From NCBI GenBank assembly GCA_963556145.1, contig OY744464.1:1674001-1738000 (forward strand): DNA of 64,000 nucleotides, given 5' to 3'. Made by a program: the position numbers and the translations under genes. The stretch's first letter is position 1. Every line of letters begins with the position of its first letter. This document shows, in pieces, positions 22,599 to 35,004 of the stretch. Source of the DNA: Hygrocybe punicea (taxonomy: Eukaryota; Basidiomycota; Agaricomycetes; Agaricales; Hygrophoraceae). Below the pieces are notes generated by a model. It searched no databases. It had not been told where the DNA came from and saw nothing but the letters and a program-made list of their open reading frames with translations.

Positions 22599-25500
22599 TC
22601 AAGGTTGGACAAGTCGTTCGGTATCCTCCTGATCCCCTTCTTCACCAATCTTTCCCCAGTAATGGCTACCCTCTCGAGGGAGATTGGGTAGCGGTTCGCC
22701 GTGAAGCTTCTGGTTGCAGTACATTGTTGCACAAGCTCCACCCCCTATATCAATATAGTCCATATTGATCCAGTTAGGCACTTGCGTCCTGAAGGCATCG
22801 ATATGTTCTTTGAGAAACGCTGCTTCGTTGGCTCCCCGAAAACGGATCCAGTCCAGGGGCGCGTACAATACATTGAAATTCCCGGGCAAGGTGGGGAAGT
22901 GGTTCATCGCAAGGGTCCCTAGTGTGCCGATGGGCTGCGATTCACTTCGTTTGTCTGTCCATGTGGATGGGTCAATGCTGGGATTACCGTAAACATTCTC
23001 AGTCATGTAGGCCCATTGATAAGGGAAAGGCCGGTATGTCGTGGGCGACTTCGGTTTGTTAGACGTAAAGACAACGAGCCTCTGACCCATGGCCTTCATC
23101 TGGGCTAGGGTGGGCCAGGGCTGCGAAGATGGCCAGTAAATCTGAGACCAAAGACCAGCTTCCTGAAAGATGCTAGGGAGCCTTGACCTATGGTCCTCGT
23201 CGAGTCTGTCCTCGATGATGATCGTGATAACGACATCCTTTTGACGGATTAGGAATTGTGCAATAGTTTTCAGCCCGTCGAGGAGAGTAAGCCTTACTGC
23301 GTAGGGATTGTTGGCGATAACTCCCTTCCAATTCCCGTCATCCCACTCATGGAGCATATAGACATCGTTGTCGTAGACCCACAGATCAATAAGAAGGGTC
23401 GAGGCACCGTGCGAGAGTTGCTCTCCGATGGTGAACGATTGATTGGCCAGCCAATAGCCCTGGCCGACATTTGCAAAAGCATTGTGTGTTGCTAGATAGC
23501 AGTTTTGGTTGTACGGTTTATTGACGTCGGCACCCAAGAGGTAATCAATGCGACCGGAGGATTTCATGCCATCGTTACAGGCACCGCTCAGGAGGCCCAG
23601 ATAGAAATCGTTTTCGCTGACGGAGAAAGTGAGGATCTGACCGTTCGCGTCATCTCTAGTGAGATAACAGCGTTTGGATGCCGTCGAATTAGAGTAGCGT
23701 GTGCCGTCAAGCAACGTGACGGTAATGTTCCAATAGTCCCACCTTTGGCAAGAGTATTAATAGGATCCATGGCAGAAAATGAATCAGTGCACACATACCC
23801 AGTTCCGGAACCGACATTAAACTCCACCATATGCACCTCCCTGGATAATCCTCCCACAGGAATATAGCTGAAGTTATATTCATAGACAGTATCGGAGCTA
23901 AACTGATGCCACAGATCGACCCTGCTGACGTCCTTCGCAAATTTGTTCTGAATTCTCACGAATGCGACGGTGTCGTATCTCAGCGGTGTGACCCAGTCAT
24001 CGGTGCAAGATCCGCTACATATATCCATGGTGAAACGTATCGAGTCGACCGTGAAAGTATGTGTTTTTCCGGCATCGGATGCCTTTAACATGCATGCTTT
24101 GGACGTGGTTGCATTTGTGAACGGCACACCAACGTTCTGTGGCACATTTCCCGGTGGTAGATTTTTCAGTTTTACTGTAATGCACCAATGGTCTGTCTCG
24201 ACGCCGCCAGTGTTATAATAGACGACCCATGCATCCGATGTTTGGCGGCTTGCAAGATGGGGGAATTTGTAGGATTTGGGAGGATCATCGCTGAATGTGT
24301 GCTGGAGGCGAACAGATGCATCGATCGGGAAATGGTTGTAGATCTGTTAAGGAATTGTGTCAATGGACCGTTCAGCCTGAAGTGATCAACGCCGGAAAGG
24401 CTTACGTTGATGAACGCGAATGCATTGTAGGCAATATTGCTATAAGTGAAGTCAGTGGTGCAGCCGCCCTAGAGGGTTGGGACATCATTAGTGCTAGGGT
24501 TATACCTTGTTCAAGGATAACGCACACTTCGAAGATTAATTGAGAAGGTAAATCCATTAATTGCAAAGATCGAAGGGCCTCGACTGGATTCATCCTCTGC
24601 ACAGGGTGCACAGTAGCATGCCATGTCACACAGTATCTTGAAAGTACTTGACAAGTATACTAAATATCATTACCATAACATTCAACATGGTATTGTAACA
24701 GTATTCAGACATAAACTACAATACTTGTGCTCAAATTCATCTGAAGGTATGAAGGCAAATGAGACTTATACCTTTTCAATAACATCAAGCCTTTTGTTTC
24801 ACTACTTTTACTTTATTTACAGCAAAGTACTATATAGTTTGGATAGAATACTTGCAGCCTAAGATGAATCAAAGTATTAAACCAGTAAGGAAGTTGGGCC
24901 ACTTTTACTATTAGGATACCTTTTGAATCCTATCAAGATACAGTGTGAAATAGTATAGTACTGTTGCCATATTGTGGATTTAAGATACTGTGTCAATACT
25001 TTTAAGATACTGTTTCAGTACTTTTATTATAATAAAAGTATCTTAAAAGTATTGACACAGTATCTTAAATCCACAATATGGCAATGGTACTATACTATTT
25101 CACACTGTATCTTGATAGGATTCAAAAGGTATCCTAATAGTAAAAGTGGCCCAACTTCCTTACTGGTTTAATACTTTGATTCATCTTAGGCTGCAAGTAT
25201 TCTATCCAAACTATATAGTACTTTGCTGTAAATAAAGTAAAAGTAGTGAAACAAAAGGCTTGATGTTATTGAAAAGGTATAAGTCTCATTTGCCTTCATA
25301 CCTTCAGATGAATTTGAGCACAAGTATTGTAGTTTATGTCTGAATACTGTTACAATACCATGTTGAATGTTATGGTAATGATATTTAGTATACTTGTCAA
25401 GTACTTTCAAGATACTGTGTGACATGGTATGCTACTGTGCACCCTGTGCTGATTCTAGATTACACTGTTTATCTCGAAGCATAAAAATTGCGCCATCTTG

Positions 25501-26033
25501 AAATGTGATGCTCAGTGACCAGTAGTCGTTACTGGTGCCCGGACCTAGAGTGATTGTAGGTCAGCTCGTATGCATGCGGGCTGATCGGATCAACAAACCA
25601 GTCTCGTAATGGGCAATAAGACTAGGGCTTGTAGTTGTTTGGGACGGAATATCAAGCCATTCATGGGATTCTCGAGTCTCACCGTCGTACTGATGAGTGA
25701 GCAGGATTGAGGCCAACGTAACTGGTAGATGATTCTCGATCCCAATATTTGCTTGGCGGCTCGTGGAGCGAACATTTGGACGGCTTCCCTCGGTATTCAC
25801 CAGCGAGGAAGGCGAAGGTGAGTTTGGTTCCAAGGGAGCAACTTTGAAGATAATCAGCAAGCTGGTCACTGAGATTTGAGACGGTTGTTACCTGTCAGGT
25901 TCTCGACTTCGTAGATCGCAGGCGTCGGTAAATCCTTGGGTTCAGTATGGTGAAAATCTGGCTTTGGTGCAGACTCGGAGACATCAGAAATGGGCTCGCG
26001 GCCTGGCAGATTCTTTCCACAGGTCTTGCACAT
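22599..26033 (-). pseudogene. PI-PLC-X-like protein with three N-terminal repeats, interrupted by a foldback element
   Basis: Exons (complement): 22599-23742, 23799-24343, 24406-24468, 24526-24596 continuing at 25449-25544, 25599-25841, 25892-26033. With the 849-bp element and one CTG removed they sum to exactly 768 codons. The start at 26033 gives MCKTCGKN and no signal peptide. Three ~120-residue repeats follow, each with an (S/N)xxL...G...DxW block, a KxC(N/M/Y)L block and an FxxxLxSGxC block. The C-terminal ~320 residues resemble PI-specific phospholipase C X domains, with ATHN near residue 470 and DLW...LHEW as candidate catalytic histidine sites. The element splits repeat 1 and introduces stops, so the gene is probably inactive in this strain. 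The family assignment is moderately sure; the interruption is seen directly. Confidence 0.75.
24600..25448. mobile_element. Foldback MITE copy 2 (849 bp), TSD CTG, inside an exon
   Basis: Same length and same terminal sequence as the copy at 21316. CTG at 24597-24599 and 25449-25451 is the 3-bp target duplication. Here the two arms encode identical mirrored peptides, so the arms are more alike than in copy 1. The insertion point lies within an exon of the PLC-like gene, between the codons for its KQCNLES and EDESS stretches. Confidence 0.9.
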
Positions 26034-26082
26034 TGATCTTGCGAGAGAGCTGGTGAATGTGAAGGCTCGCTACTGATAGTGA

Positions 26083-26725
26083 CTAAGCCTGTCGTAGGAG
26101 AGATAGGCGAGCGTGCGAAGAGTGCACACTTTGCCATAATATGAAGTTCGACAGAAGGGCTGGAACAGCTGTGTTTGAAATTTGTCTGGAGTCTGGATCA
26201 ATGCTCTATATCCAACATAAGTTACATATAATACAATAGAGACCTCGTACTTTAATGCCTGAAATGTTGACCAAGTGAAGCCAGGGATATGAAAAGGTGT
26301 GCATCTTGAGACTTGAGTCAGCAAGCACCATATCGTCCATAAGTTTCTCGGTGGCATCATCGACTCCGAGGTTATCAGGTACGGTTTCCAGATTCTCAGA
26401 GAGAATGATCGGGTCGCCAAGTGTTGTCTTGACCAGTTGTTGGTTGTGGGCGGCTGCGGGTCCATGGGTTGCTCGGCGCAGATTCTGCACCCATAACCCG
26501 ATCCTGAGTGTAAGCATCGGGAGCCATAGTTACATTTTCCAGTTTACGTCGAGAAACGCTGGGTTCCCCCGCAGTTGGATTAATCTCAGAGTTTGGCCTT
26601 TTGAGAGCACCAGCAGATGGCAGATACACCATACGGAGGTCGTGCAACAATCGCAACAGTCTTGAAGCCGGCGCGGCGGCGACCTTCAGGAAGCTCCGCT
26701 TAAAATTTTCTGATATAAGGTCCAT
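26083..26725 (-). CDS. Small hypothetical protein (182 aa)
   Basis: Three exons (complement 26083-26205, 26251-26484, 26534-26725) sum to 183 codons with consistent phases. The N-terminus is basic and amphipathic ([20 protein letters not shown]), which could be a mitochondrial presequence. The middle is acidic ([17 protein letters not shown]). I recognise no domain. The start is only 37 bp from the divergent IMP dehydrogenase start, and the stop is 50 bp from the PLC-like start. The model is therefore tight. A later Met or fusion with the PLC-like transcript is possible. Confidence 0.35.
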
Positions 26726-26762
26726 TACATATTTCCCTCACAATCTGGCTAATCGCCCACAT

Positions 26763-28581
26763 ATGGCTGTTTACTCCCCTCATCCATCCACCGCTGTCGA
26801 GCACCTCAAATTATATTCGAGCCCAGATGGTCTCTCAGTCACAGACGTTATGGACTCGCACGTTCATGGGGGACTTACCTATAACGATTTCCTCCTCCTT
26901 CCAGGGAAAATTGACTTTCCTGCTTCAGACATCATAACGGAGAGCCGGATCACCCGGAATATCGTGCTCAAGACACCTTTTCTTAGCAGCCCTATGGATA
27001 CTGTTACTGAGAGTGAGATGGCGATTGCAATGGCTGTAAGGATATCTGTCATTCTTGTGTCCAAGTACTTAGCGTCTTTTCGATCAGCTTCTTGGCGGTA
27101 TCGGTGTGATTCATCATAATCAACCGCCCGAGGCACAGGCCGTCATGATTCGGGCTGTCAAACGGCATGAAAATGGCTTCATCACGGAGCCAGTGGTGCT
27201 TTCTCCCACTCATTTGGTGGGGGATGTCCTAGAGATTAAAGCAAGACTTGGTTTCTGCGGTATTCCTATTACTGGTGAGTCCCTTCTCTTTCCTCTCATC
27301 ATTGCAATGAAAATATCTATCGCTACCTTAAGCCAACATTTCCAGAAATCCAGTGTCTCCACTGAATCCATTTACTGATTCGATTCTTATTTGAACATCT
27401 TATTAATTACCGCTTATTTATCAGATACTGGCAAACTTGGTAGCAAACTGGTGGGCATCGTGACTTCGCGAGACGTCCAATTTCGTTCTCCCTCGACGCG
27501 ACTTTCTGCCGTAATGACCACTTCCCTCGTCACGGCATCCCAAGGAGTGACCCTTTCCGAGGCAAATGACATTCTCCGAGATTCCAAGAAAGGGAAACTT
27601 CCGATTATTGACAATCAAGGCTGCCTTACCTCGCTCCTGGCACGATCTGATCTCCTCAAGAACCAGACGTATCCACTGGCGTCCAAAAACCCGCAGAGCA
27701 AGCAGCTATACGCAGCGGCTGCTATCGGGACGCGTCCTTCAGATCGAGACCGGCTTACATTACTTGTGGACGCAGGGCTTGACATCGTCGTGCTCGACTC
27801 CTCGCAAGGCAACTCAGTCTTCCAAATCGACATGCTAAAATGGATCAAATCTACGTATCCGAAACTCGAGGTCATTGCGGGCAATGTTGTCACCCGCGAG
27901 CAGGCAGCGCCCCTGATCGCCGCTGGTGCCGACGCTCTTCGTGTGGGTATGGGCTCTGGGTCTATTTGCATCACCCAGGAGGTTATGGCGGTTGGGCGGC
28001 CGCAGGCGACTGCCGTTTATGCTGTGGCGGAGTTCGCAAATAAGTTTGGGGTGCCAGTCATCGCTGATGGAGGTATTGGGAATGTTGGGCATATTGTGAA
28101 GGCGTTGGCTCTGGGTGCAGGGGCCGTAATGATGGGTTCATTACTGGCAGGGACGGAGGAGGCACCGGGGGAGTACTTCTATCATGAGGGTAAGCGGGTC
28201 AAGGCGTATCGTGGCATGGGGAGTTTGGAAGCTATGGAACAGGGTAAGCCTGCCGCGATAAAATTGAGCGGTACCCCCGGTACCAATAAATATCCCGCCC
28301 CGAGCAAGAACATTACGCACGAAAATGCTGCGACATCACGATACTTTTCTGAATCCAGCTCCGTAAAGGTGGCGCAGGGGGTGTCGGGCGATGTGCAGGA
28401 TAAGGGTAGCGTGAAGACGTTTTTGCCTTATCTGCATGTCGGTGTGCAGCATTCGTTCCAGGATTTGGGTGTGAGGAATCTCCCTGAGCTAAGAGAGGGT
28501 GTGAAGGGAGGGAAAGTGCGGTTCGAGCTGAGATCTGCGAGCGCGCAAGTTGAGGGGGGCGTACATGGTTTAAATTCGTGA
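26763..28581 (+). CDS. IMP dehydrogenase
   Basis: Converts IMP to XMP with NAD+, the committed step of GTP synthesis; a cytosolic tetramer. Exons 26763-27035, 27088-27274 and 27425-28581 sum to 539 codons. Landmarks are [11 protein letters not shown] near the N-terminus, a paired CBS region ([23 protein letters not shown]), the catalytic loop [10 protein letters not shown] with the active-site Cys, the phosphate-binding [16 protein letters not shown], the flap dyad in RYFSE, and VAQGVSG with FLPYL. Length matches the family. Two oddities: the segment after the loop reads MAVGRPQ where most eukaryotic enzymes have MACGRPQ, and the linker before RYFSE is long. The yeast counterparts are the IMD genes. 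Confidence 0.93.
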
Positions 28582-28867
28582 GTCGGTCCACTGCTACTTG
28601 TTTGAGTACGGTTAGTTGACGCCCATCGACTGCGCTAGATACACAAAACGGTTGTTTGCTTAACAAGACGACTGTATGAAAAAGTAAAGAAAAAAAACGG
28701 ATTCTGTGATGTATCAGGATCGTTGTGAAATCCTGCTGTCCGTCAATGCATCAACGGCCATTTTTACAAAATGGTCGCAGATTGTGAAAATACTGAACAT
28801 ACTCTACGGTTGTACTAGTATCCATAACGCCTATATCTGGCAGTCACCTATACTTGTAAGTTCCTCG

Positions 28868-31646
28868 ATGACGGCACGACAACGACGAACTCGGCCTCTG
28901 CACCCAAGCAAAGTGTCAGATTTCACACCTACAACAACCTCCTCCACCACTTTCTCTTTTGAAGTTAAGAATTTCTTCGTGCAACCTGACCTTATCCAAC
29001 CATCTTATCCGTACGATCCTGGTGTCACCCACGCAAGAGGATGCAAGATCCATTACTTTGAGTTTTGTGGACTTGGGCCCCCTCCAGGTGATCTTGGATT
29101 CCCTGGCGATGTTTGGATCGACTGTACGCCCGCACATCACGCACTGTATTGGAGAAAAGAAGGAAACTGGTCCTTGTGGCCAGCCTCTTGTTTGGTGGAT
29201 AAATTGTCTGTGCGACATCCATTCATCCCAGCGCGTATGCTGTGGTGTACCAACAAGGCGGTTGTCTGGTACGATCCTGCCACTATTCAAAACAATTGGG
29301 CGCGGCTTAAGAAGTCCAAAGACCCGCCCAGTGCCGGGACGTTGAATCGGATGCTCTCCGCGATTCCTCACAGCGGGACGTCAGAAGCCACGTCTTCCAA
29401 AGAGGTTATTCGTGTAAGAAAGACGGGGGAGACCATTGCCTTGATCTCTTCCGAGGCCGAGAACTCTCAGAAGTATAAGATTCTCGCTGAAGCAACTCCA
29501 GCGCAAGAGCTGTCGTTCTCTGGGCCTTCCCTTGATCATCCGGATGAACATCAGCTCCCTACGTCTACAGCCAACTCGCCTCAGTCGCTAGATACACATG
29601 CTGGTAGTTTGGTCTCTGACCGGTCGACTCCCGATGGCGCCGGGCAGCTCATCCCTGCGGATTTTGATACAGGTATGCTGGAGCATCTAGTTTTCTGGAG
29701 CAAATTTTGAGTGGTCCCCATCTTCTATTTTTGCAGAAGAGGCAGGCAGCTCCGAAGACTTGTGCTCTGAGGACATGCAAGCCTCTCTTCCTAGCGACAA
29801 CAATGATTCCCTGTCAAGCGGTCGCGACAACGGTCTCACTTTCGACTCGGAAGTTTCCCATGAAGATGACGTTGTCGTTGCAGGCGATATCTCCATGTCC
29901 GATCCGCAGCGGGAAGATATGATTGAAACAGTCATGGAAGAACTCGATGAACTCGGCACCGATCTCACATCGCGTTCCGTTTCTGATGACCGTCGTCCTA
30001 CTCCTGACTCACCGTTGCCTACCTCGTTATGCCACTCTATTCACCACAAGACTCGACTGCTGCCACCCGCCAAAACATCAGCCAACTTGCGATCTCATTC
30101 TCTCCCGCCGGTACTCCGAACTAGTTCTGCTCATTGTGAGACATCGCCACTTTCTTCTTCGTCACTTGAGAAAATCCGCCAGTTCACCAGCATCGGAGTG
30201 TCGGCTGATGCTAAGCAGCGACAGTCGTCTCCTGATCACCCGATGGCGTATATTCAGGAGGAAAATGATCAGATCCAGCGCTCACACCCACACGAGGAAC
30301 AAACCCAACTACTTCTCGAAAAGACCCGCTTACTGGAGGCCGAAATACTTCTACTTAAAGACACAAATCGACGACTTCAAGAGGAAAACATGCCACGAGC
30401 GGATTCGCATACCAACGTGGACAATGTTACTCAAAGATTAATCCATGTTATATTGTCTTCGTCTTCAGATGCCGATATTATAGAACCTATGGTCCGCAGC
30501 CTTGGGCATGGTATCTCGCTTTGTATGTTTTTTTCTTCTCAAGACTTTTGATGTTTTTTTTGGCCTCTGTTTTCTTAAGCCGCTGCTGCTCTATTCAACA
30601 GTTTCCGCAAAAGTTCGAGCACAGAGAGCTGCACATTCAATTACGAAACGACAGCTGGAAGAAGCACAGGCTACGTTAAGGAAGGTCAGTCGATGAGTAA
30701 CTTTACTGTCCAGCGGATTCACTGAAAACCCTTTGCGGAAATAGTTCATGCATCCCGAGTCTATTATTACAAACAGACATCGGAACATGGTCACCGCTTC
30801 TAGTGCCTCAATTCCAACGGTTAAATCTTCATCCAGTCAATCCATTGTTGAAACAGCGAGAACTTCACCCAAGGCAAACATCGGGTCAGATACCGAGACA
30901 GACTTTGAAATTGCCCTGCATCTTCCCCTTTCTCCTGCAGTTGCACCCACTTCTCCTGCATCCCTTACACCTACAGCCGTCGATAAGATCACACTGAATG
31001 GTTCTGCTCCGTGGGGTACAAAGTCAGGACAACGGTCTTTTAACGCTGGAGAGGATGGTGGACGGGAGATGCGTCCGGCTAAACGGAGGCGCATTTCCGA
31101 GTCTTGTGGTCCAGTAGTATCCCACCCTGTCCAGCTTCCGGAACACGAAGTCGACCAACGAGACGACGGATCTGAACATCTGGAACTAACATATCAGCCG
31201 TATTCCCCGACTTTGCACGCAGTGTTTTCTCCCATAGATGACGACCACAGACTCGGAGGTGGAGTCGAGAAGAAGTCCTCTCGAAGCACTTATAAACCCG
31301 GACACATGGGTGAACAGCACCTGGAAATCCTCTTTCTTTCGCACCATAATCAAAGGCATTGCCGGAGTTGCCTGTATGTTAACCTGTTGATCCTCGAATG
31401 AATAATATCCTAACCATACGCCCATGCAGTTTACGACAACTCAAGGATTCAAACTTTACCCCACTCTCCTTCTCTCCCGACACTTCTACAGCAATACTCG
31501 TCACGCATTGCGAGTCGGAACACCCCATAGCATGCCAGAAACTGGTCGACAAGCAGTTTCAGGAGCTTGTTGAGATACGAAATCAAGTTGAAACTACGGA
31601 CTGGCAGCTTTTGAACACGGTTGAGGAGGACGAGGATGATTTATAA
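28868..31646 (+). CDS. Putative nuclear protein: unknown N-terminal domain, coiled coil, NLS, C-terminal CxxC/HCxxxH module (family member A)
   Basis: Exons 28868-29672, 29737-30522, 30602-30684, 30745-31373 and 31430-31646 sum to 840 codons. Residues 40-160 form a Trp/Pro-rich globular domain (PGDVWIDCTP, ALYWRKEGNW, LWCTNKAVVWY) typical of uncharacterised Agaricomycete proteins. A long acidic Ser-rich region and a coiled coil follow (TRLLEAEILLLKDTNRRLQE). The basic RPAKRRRIS is a likely NLS. The C-terminus has HCRSCL and, about 30 residues on, THCESEHPIAC, forming a CxxC...HxxxxH zinc-binding-like module shared with members C and D. Function is unknown; a DNA-, chromatin- or protein-binding nuclear role is inferred. 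Confidence 0.7.
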
Positions 31647-32107
31647 AGAAGCGTGTCCATCTCCATTTCCCTGTTTCCTGTAAGTTCATCTCGGAAGCCA
31701 ACTAACCCACGTTTATACGCGTTGTAGAGACTTTGCTTTGATTCGACCAGATAGTCTCACCAAACCTTTACTTATATTATGTCTGACCACGCTGAATTGA
31801 ACCATGAGTATAGGTATAGGTCATCATCATGTTTGTCGACTACCTGAGGGAGCTAGTGAAAAACATTGATGTAGTACGTGAACGTAGTACGTGGCATATG
31901 TACAGAAGTGCAGACCATTACAGTGGGAAATAATGGTCAAGTCTGGGGAATGTTGAGTCTATATGTTGGATGTAAAGCGGCACATATTCATAAGGTTAAG
32001 TAATGACGACTCTAAGGAAAGTTTGTAGTGATGATGGCTTAGTGAGTCCCGAACAAAGTACTGAGAACAGTCCCGGCTCAAGTCCCTGATCGTATCAGTA
32101 ACGACAG
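31647..32107. other. Intergenic, no gene recognised
   Basis: 3' flank of family member A and of the minus-strand hypothetical gene. A further exon of that gene could lie here, but no motif supports one. Confidence 0.4.
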
Positions 32108-32759
32108 CTACCAAGTCCAAGGAGGTATCTTGAGCTTGAAAACTGGCGCGGGCTGGCCGTCCCCATGCAGAGTATGCACCTTCCTTTGATGACGCGCCAA
32201 CCGAGTCGACCCACGACAATGGTCAAAGCTCATCCTAGTTTGCGACCACCTAACGGGCTGCCTAGCGGGGGGACCCACAGCAGATGCCGGACCGTCGGCA
32301 GGACTCGGTGCCTGGAGCGAATTTGCCGAATCATAGTAGACGGTGCCATAGCCGTACCCCGAGTGAGAAGTTGATAGCCTACTCTCGACAGACCAGGGTG
32401 ACGGCAGCTGCTGACCATAGCGAGGGTGGTATACATTCCCCGTTGCAGAGGGATCTGCGACACTGGCAACGTGGCTTCCACCGGTGAAGTAAGAATCGTG
32501 TTGGGTGTTGGCCGAAGCAGGTTCCGAAGAGTACATGGACTCGGGAGAGTCACAAATACTGCCGTCAAGCCACGCTTGCCCGGGCGGGGTGGTGCACGAT
32601 TCAACTCTACAAGGATGAGACTGTTCTTCCTGTGTCATTGTGCCATTCGAAGGGCCCCGAAGACAGCATACCAACTGCGCGAGAAGAAAAAAAAATCAGA
32701 GACATCGACGCGTAGATATTGCATGGGGTAGTTACCCTTGAAGCTGTTCTGGCAGACAT
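32108..32759 (-). CDS. Hypothetical protein with a degenerate C2H2-like tail
   Basis: A 188-codon frame (32108-32674) is Ser/Pro/Gly/Tyr-rich. It ends with FDHCRGSTRLARHQRKVH, which resembles the second half of a C2H2 finger but has Phe where the first Cys would be and is three residues short. A small upstream exon starting at 32759 (MSARTASR) joins it in frame through a GT..AG intron at about 32680-32735. Alternatively translation starts at MTQEEQ (32638). I cannot assign a function. Confidence 0.4.
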
Positions 32760-33355
32760 GCAAGTGCAGTAGAAGATAGACAGCGACATGCCCATATCTG
32801 TTGCAGAAAATATACGCTGAGGTGTGGGGAGTAGAGTGGCAGCAGCGATGGACATGACGTACAACGTTTTAAAAGTTCTGGATTGATGGAAAGACGGAGA
32901 AGTAGAAGTACGAACTTGAAGGTCAAGTGCGTAGTTGAAGCGGATGACATTGCACCTTTTATGCTAAGGAGCTCGTTGGAATGGGCTACCGTCGTCGACC
33001 ATGGCATCAGGGTGAGGACAATGACTCCTTCAGTTACCAAGAAGACTTTGGAAGTTCAAGTTGTTGTACAATTGTTGTCGTCCAGGGAGACTGAAATACA
33101 AAGATTCATCAACGGGACCCACAGAATCTGTTTGTCGTCGTCCACGAACGCTCGTCGTCTCCCCTTCCAACGCCAACGCCACCTCGATTCTGAAGGTGCG
33201 TGATACTGGACAAAATGGTCAGTTGTGGTTGAGAAGAAGAATAAGAATAAAGGACTAGGTTACGGTCACACGAGACGGTCACAACGTGACCGAAACTGTG
33301 TTTTTTGAAAATGACTCAGGTCACTCCGTAAACTCTTACACTGACTTACAGCCAT

Positions 33356-35004
33356 ATGCAAAGCCAGAATTCAAATTACCCAAACCAAGGGCAGCCTCAG
33401 TACCGTTTACCAGGAGACCAGCAGCCAAGTCTTGCTTCTCAAAAGCCAAATGTCACTTTCCTCCCTGGTCCTCACGGATTTCAGTTACCGGCACAACGCG
33501 TATGTCACAATTTATCATTTTCTTTGTTTCTTTGCTCACAGACCTCAGTGTAGTCCTCTCAAATCTATTCCAATAATGCCTCTCAAATACCACAGACACA
33601 GCAGGCAACCACCTCCCGACAGCCTGTCGCGACAACGCCAAATTTGTCACAAACCCAGAACCCGCACCGGCCAACTCCTCCTCCTTCCATCGCCCAAAAT
33701 GGACATCCGCAACGCTCACAAAATTTGGCCACGCCATCTCAACACGCCCACGGTAACCCGTCTTCTTCTTCAGCTCAGACCAGCCGCGACCCTTCACACC
33801 AAACTCAACCCCCAAGACCCCCTGTAATCACCGAGATAGTCGCATCTGTCTTGGCTCCAACCCACAAGCTGTTCGCCGACGCATGGCGGGAGACTACCTC
33901 ACGCGTTAAAATCGAGCTACAGAACGTGCACAATACATACTCTGGTCTCCTGAAATACGAAAAGGGTATAACAGAACAGGCTATCGAAACGTGTAAGCAG
34001 TTAAAGGCCGAAGCTGAGGCTGCGCAGGAAGCAAAGGCGAGAGCGGAAGCGGATCGGAACGGAGCGATGTTCGAGATATCAATGTTGCAAAATGACAAGG
34101 CAGTGCTAAACCGGGCCTATGAGAACATGGTTCATGGGCTTAACAGTGCGAAAGCTGAGAACGAGGAACTGAAGACGCAGGTGAATGTCTTGCTCGGGGA
34201 GCGTAGGCGGTTACGGGAGGAATGGGCTCTCGCACGGGTGCTGAGGTTGAAGCTTCAAGAGGAGAACCTTTGGCTGAAGGGAAAGTTGAGCAATAGAAAC
34301 AATCCTGAAAATAGCGATGCAAAAGCAGGAACGGCTACCCATCCCGACTTCACAGGTGAAGAAACGAAGGCAGATGGCAGTATGTGTTATAACTTCACTT
34401 TCTTTGCTTACGGACCCTCACAGTGCACATTAGCGGCAAGTATTCCACAAGAAGTAACGCAGGTGGAAGCATCAGGAAACGTAAGTTATTGAACCCCCCA
34501 ATGTACGTGTTTCTAACCGGAACGTTGCTATTTGTTTTCACCAATCATTCGAAAATGACCGTCGCGCATGTCTGGGTAAACGACTTTGCAACCACCAATC
34601 GTTCTTGTGTCCAAATGATCGGCGAATCCCAGACCACTGGTGACCCAAATTTTCTAAGCAAGACCAGCAGCACAGAGGGGGACGACCTTGAACTGCAATA
34701 CCCATCTGAGAATGTGGAGTCTGACATAGTGGACTTGTCTGATGTATCATTCTCGCCCTCTGAAGTCATCCCCGTCCACTCACCAGTAGACATCGGTTAT
34801 GGAGGGCCTGACTTTGTGGAGAATGGTGATACGATAGGACTGTCGACGCTCAAGAAATCTCCGAGCGTGAAAGCACGGTCCAGGTCTCCGGCAGGCCAAC
34901 AAGAAGACGATGTGCCACGACCGTATAAGCGCTCCCGTACGTCGTTTAGTAATCAGGGCGAGGTTACTATAGTCGGTGAGGAGGTGAATGACAACGCGCT
35001 CTAA
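33356..35004 (+). CDS. Coiled-coil nuclear protein without the C-terminal module (family member B)
   Basis: Exon 1 (33356-33499) encodes a Gln/Pro-rich leader (MQSQNSNYPNQG). Exon 2 (33596-34379) continues Gln/Pro-rich and then enters a long coiled coil starting LFADAWRETTSRVKIELQNVH. This aligns with LFENAWRVTVHRVQTELTRMH of member C. Exon 3 is 34424-34480. The next junction is unclear, but an acceptor at 34675 keeps frame. The acidic tail has the NLS-like RPYKRSRTSF and stops at 35004. Members A, C and D carry a CxxC...HCxxxH module after the NLS. None was found here in any + frame to 35.9 kb, so B appears to have lost it or never had it. Confidence 0.65.

Noticed and set aside
24974..25171. 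ORF across the centre of the second foldback element
   Set aside because: AT-rich palindrome apex, no homology recognised, absent from copy 1.
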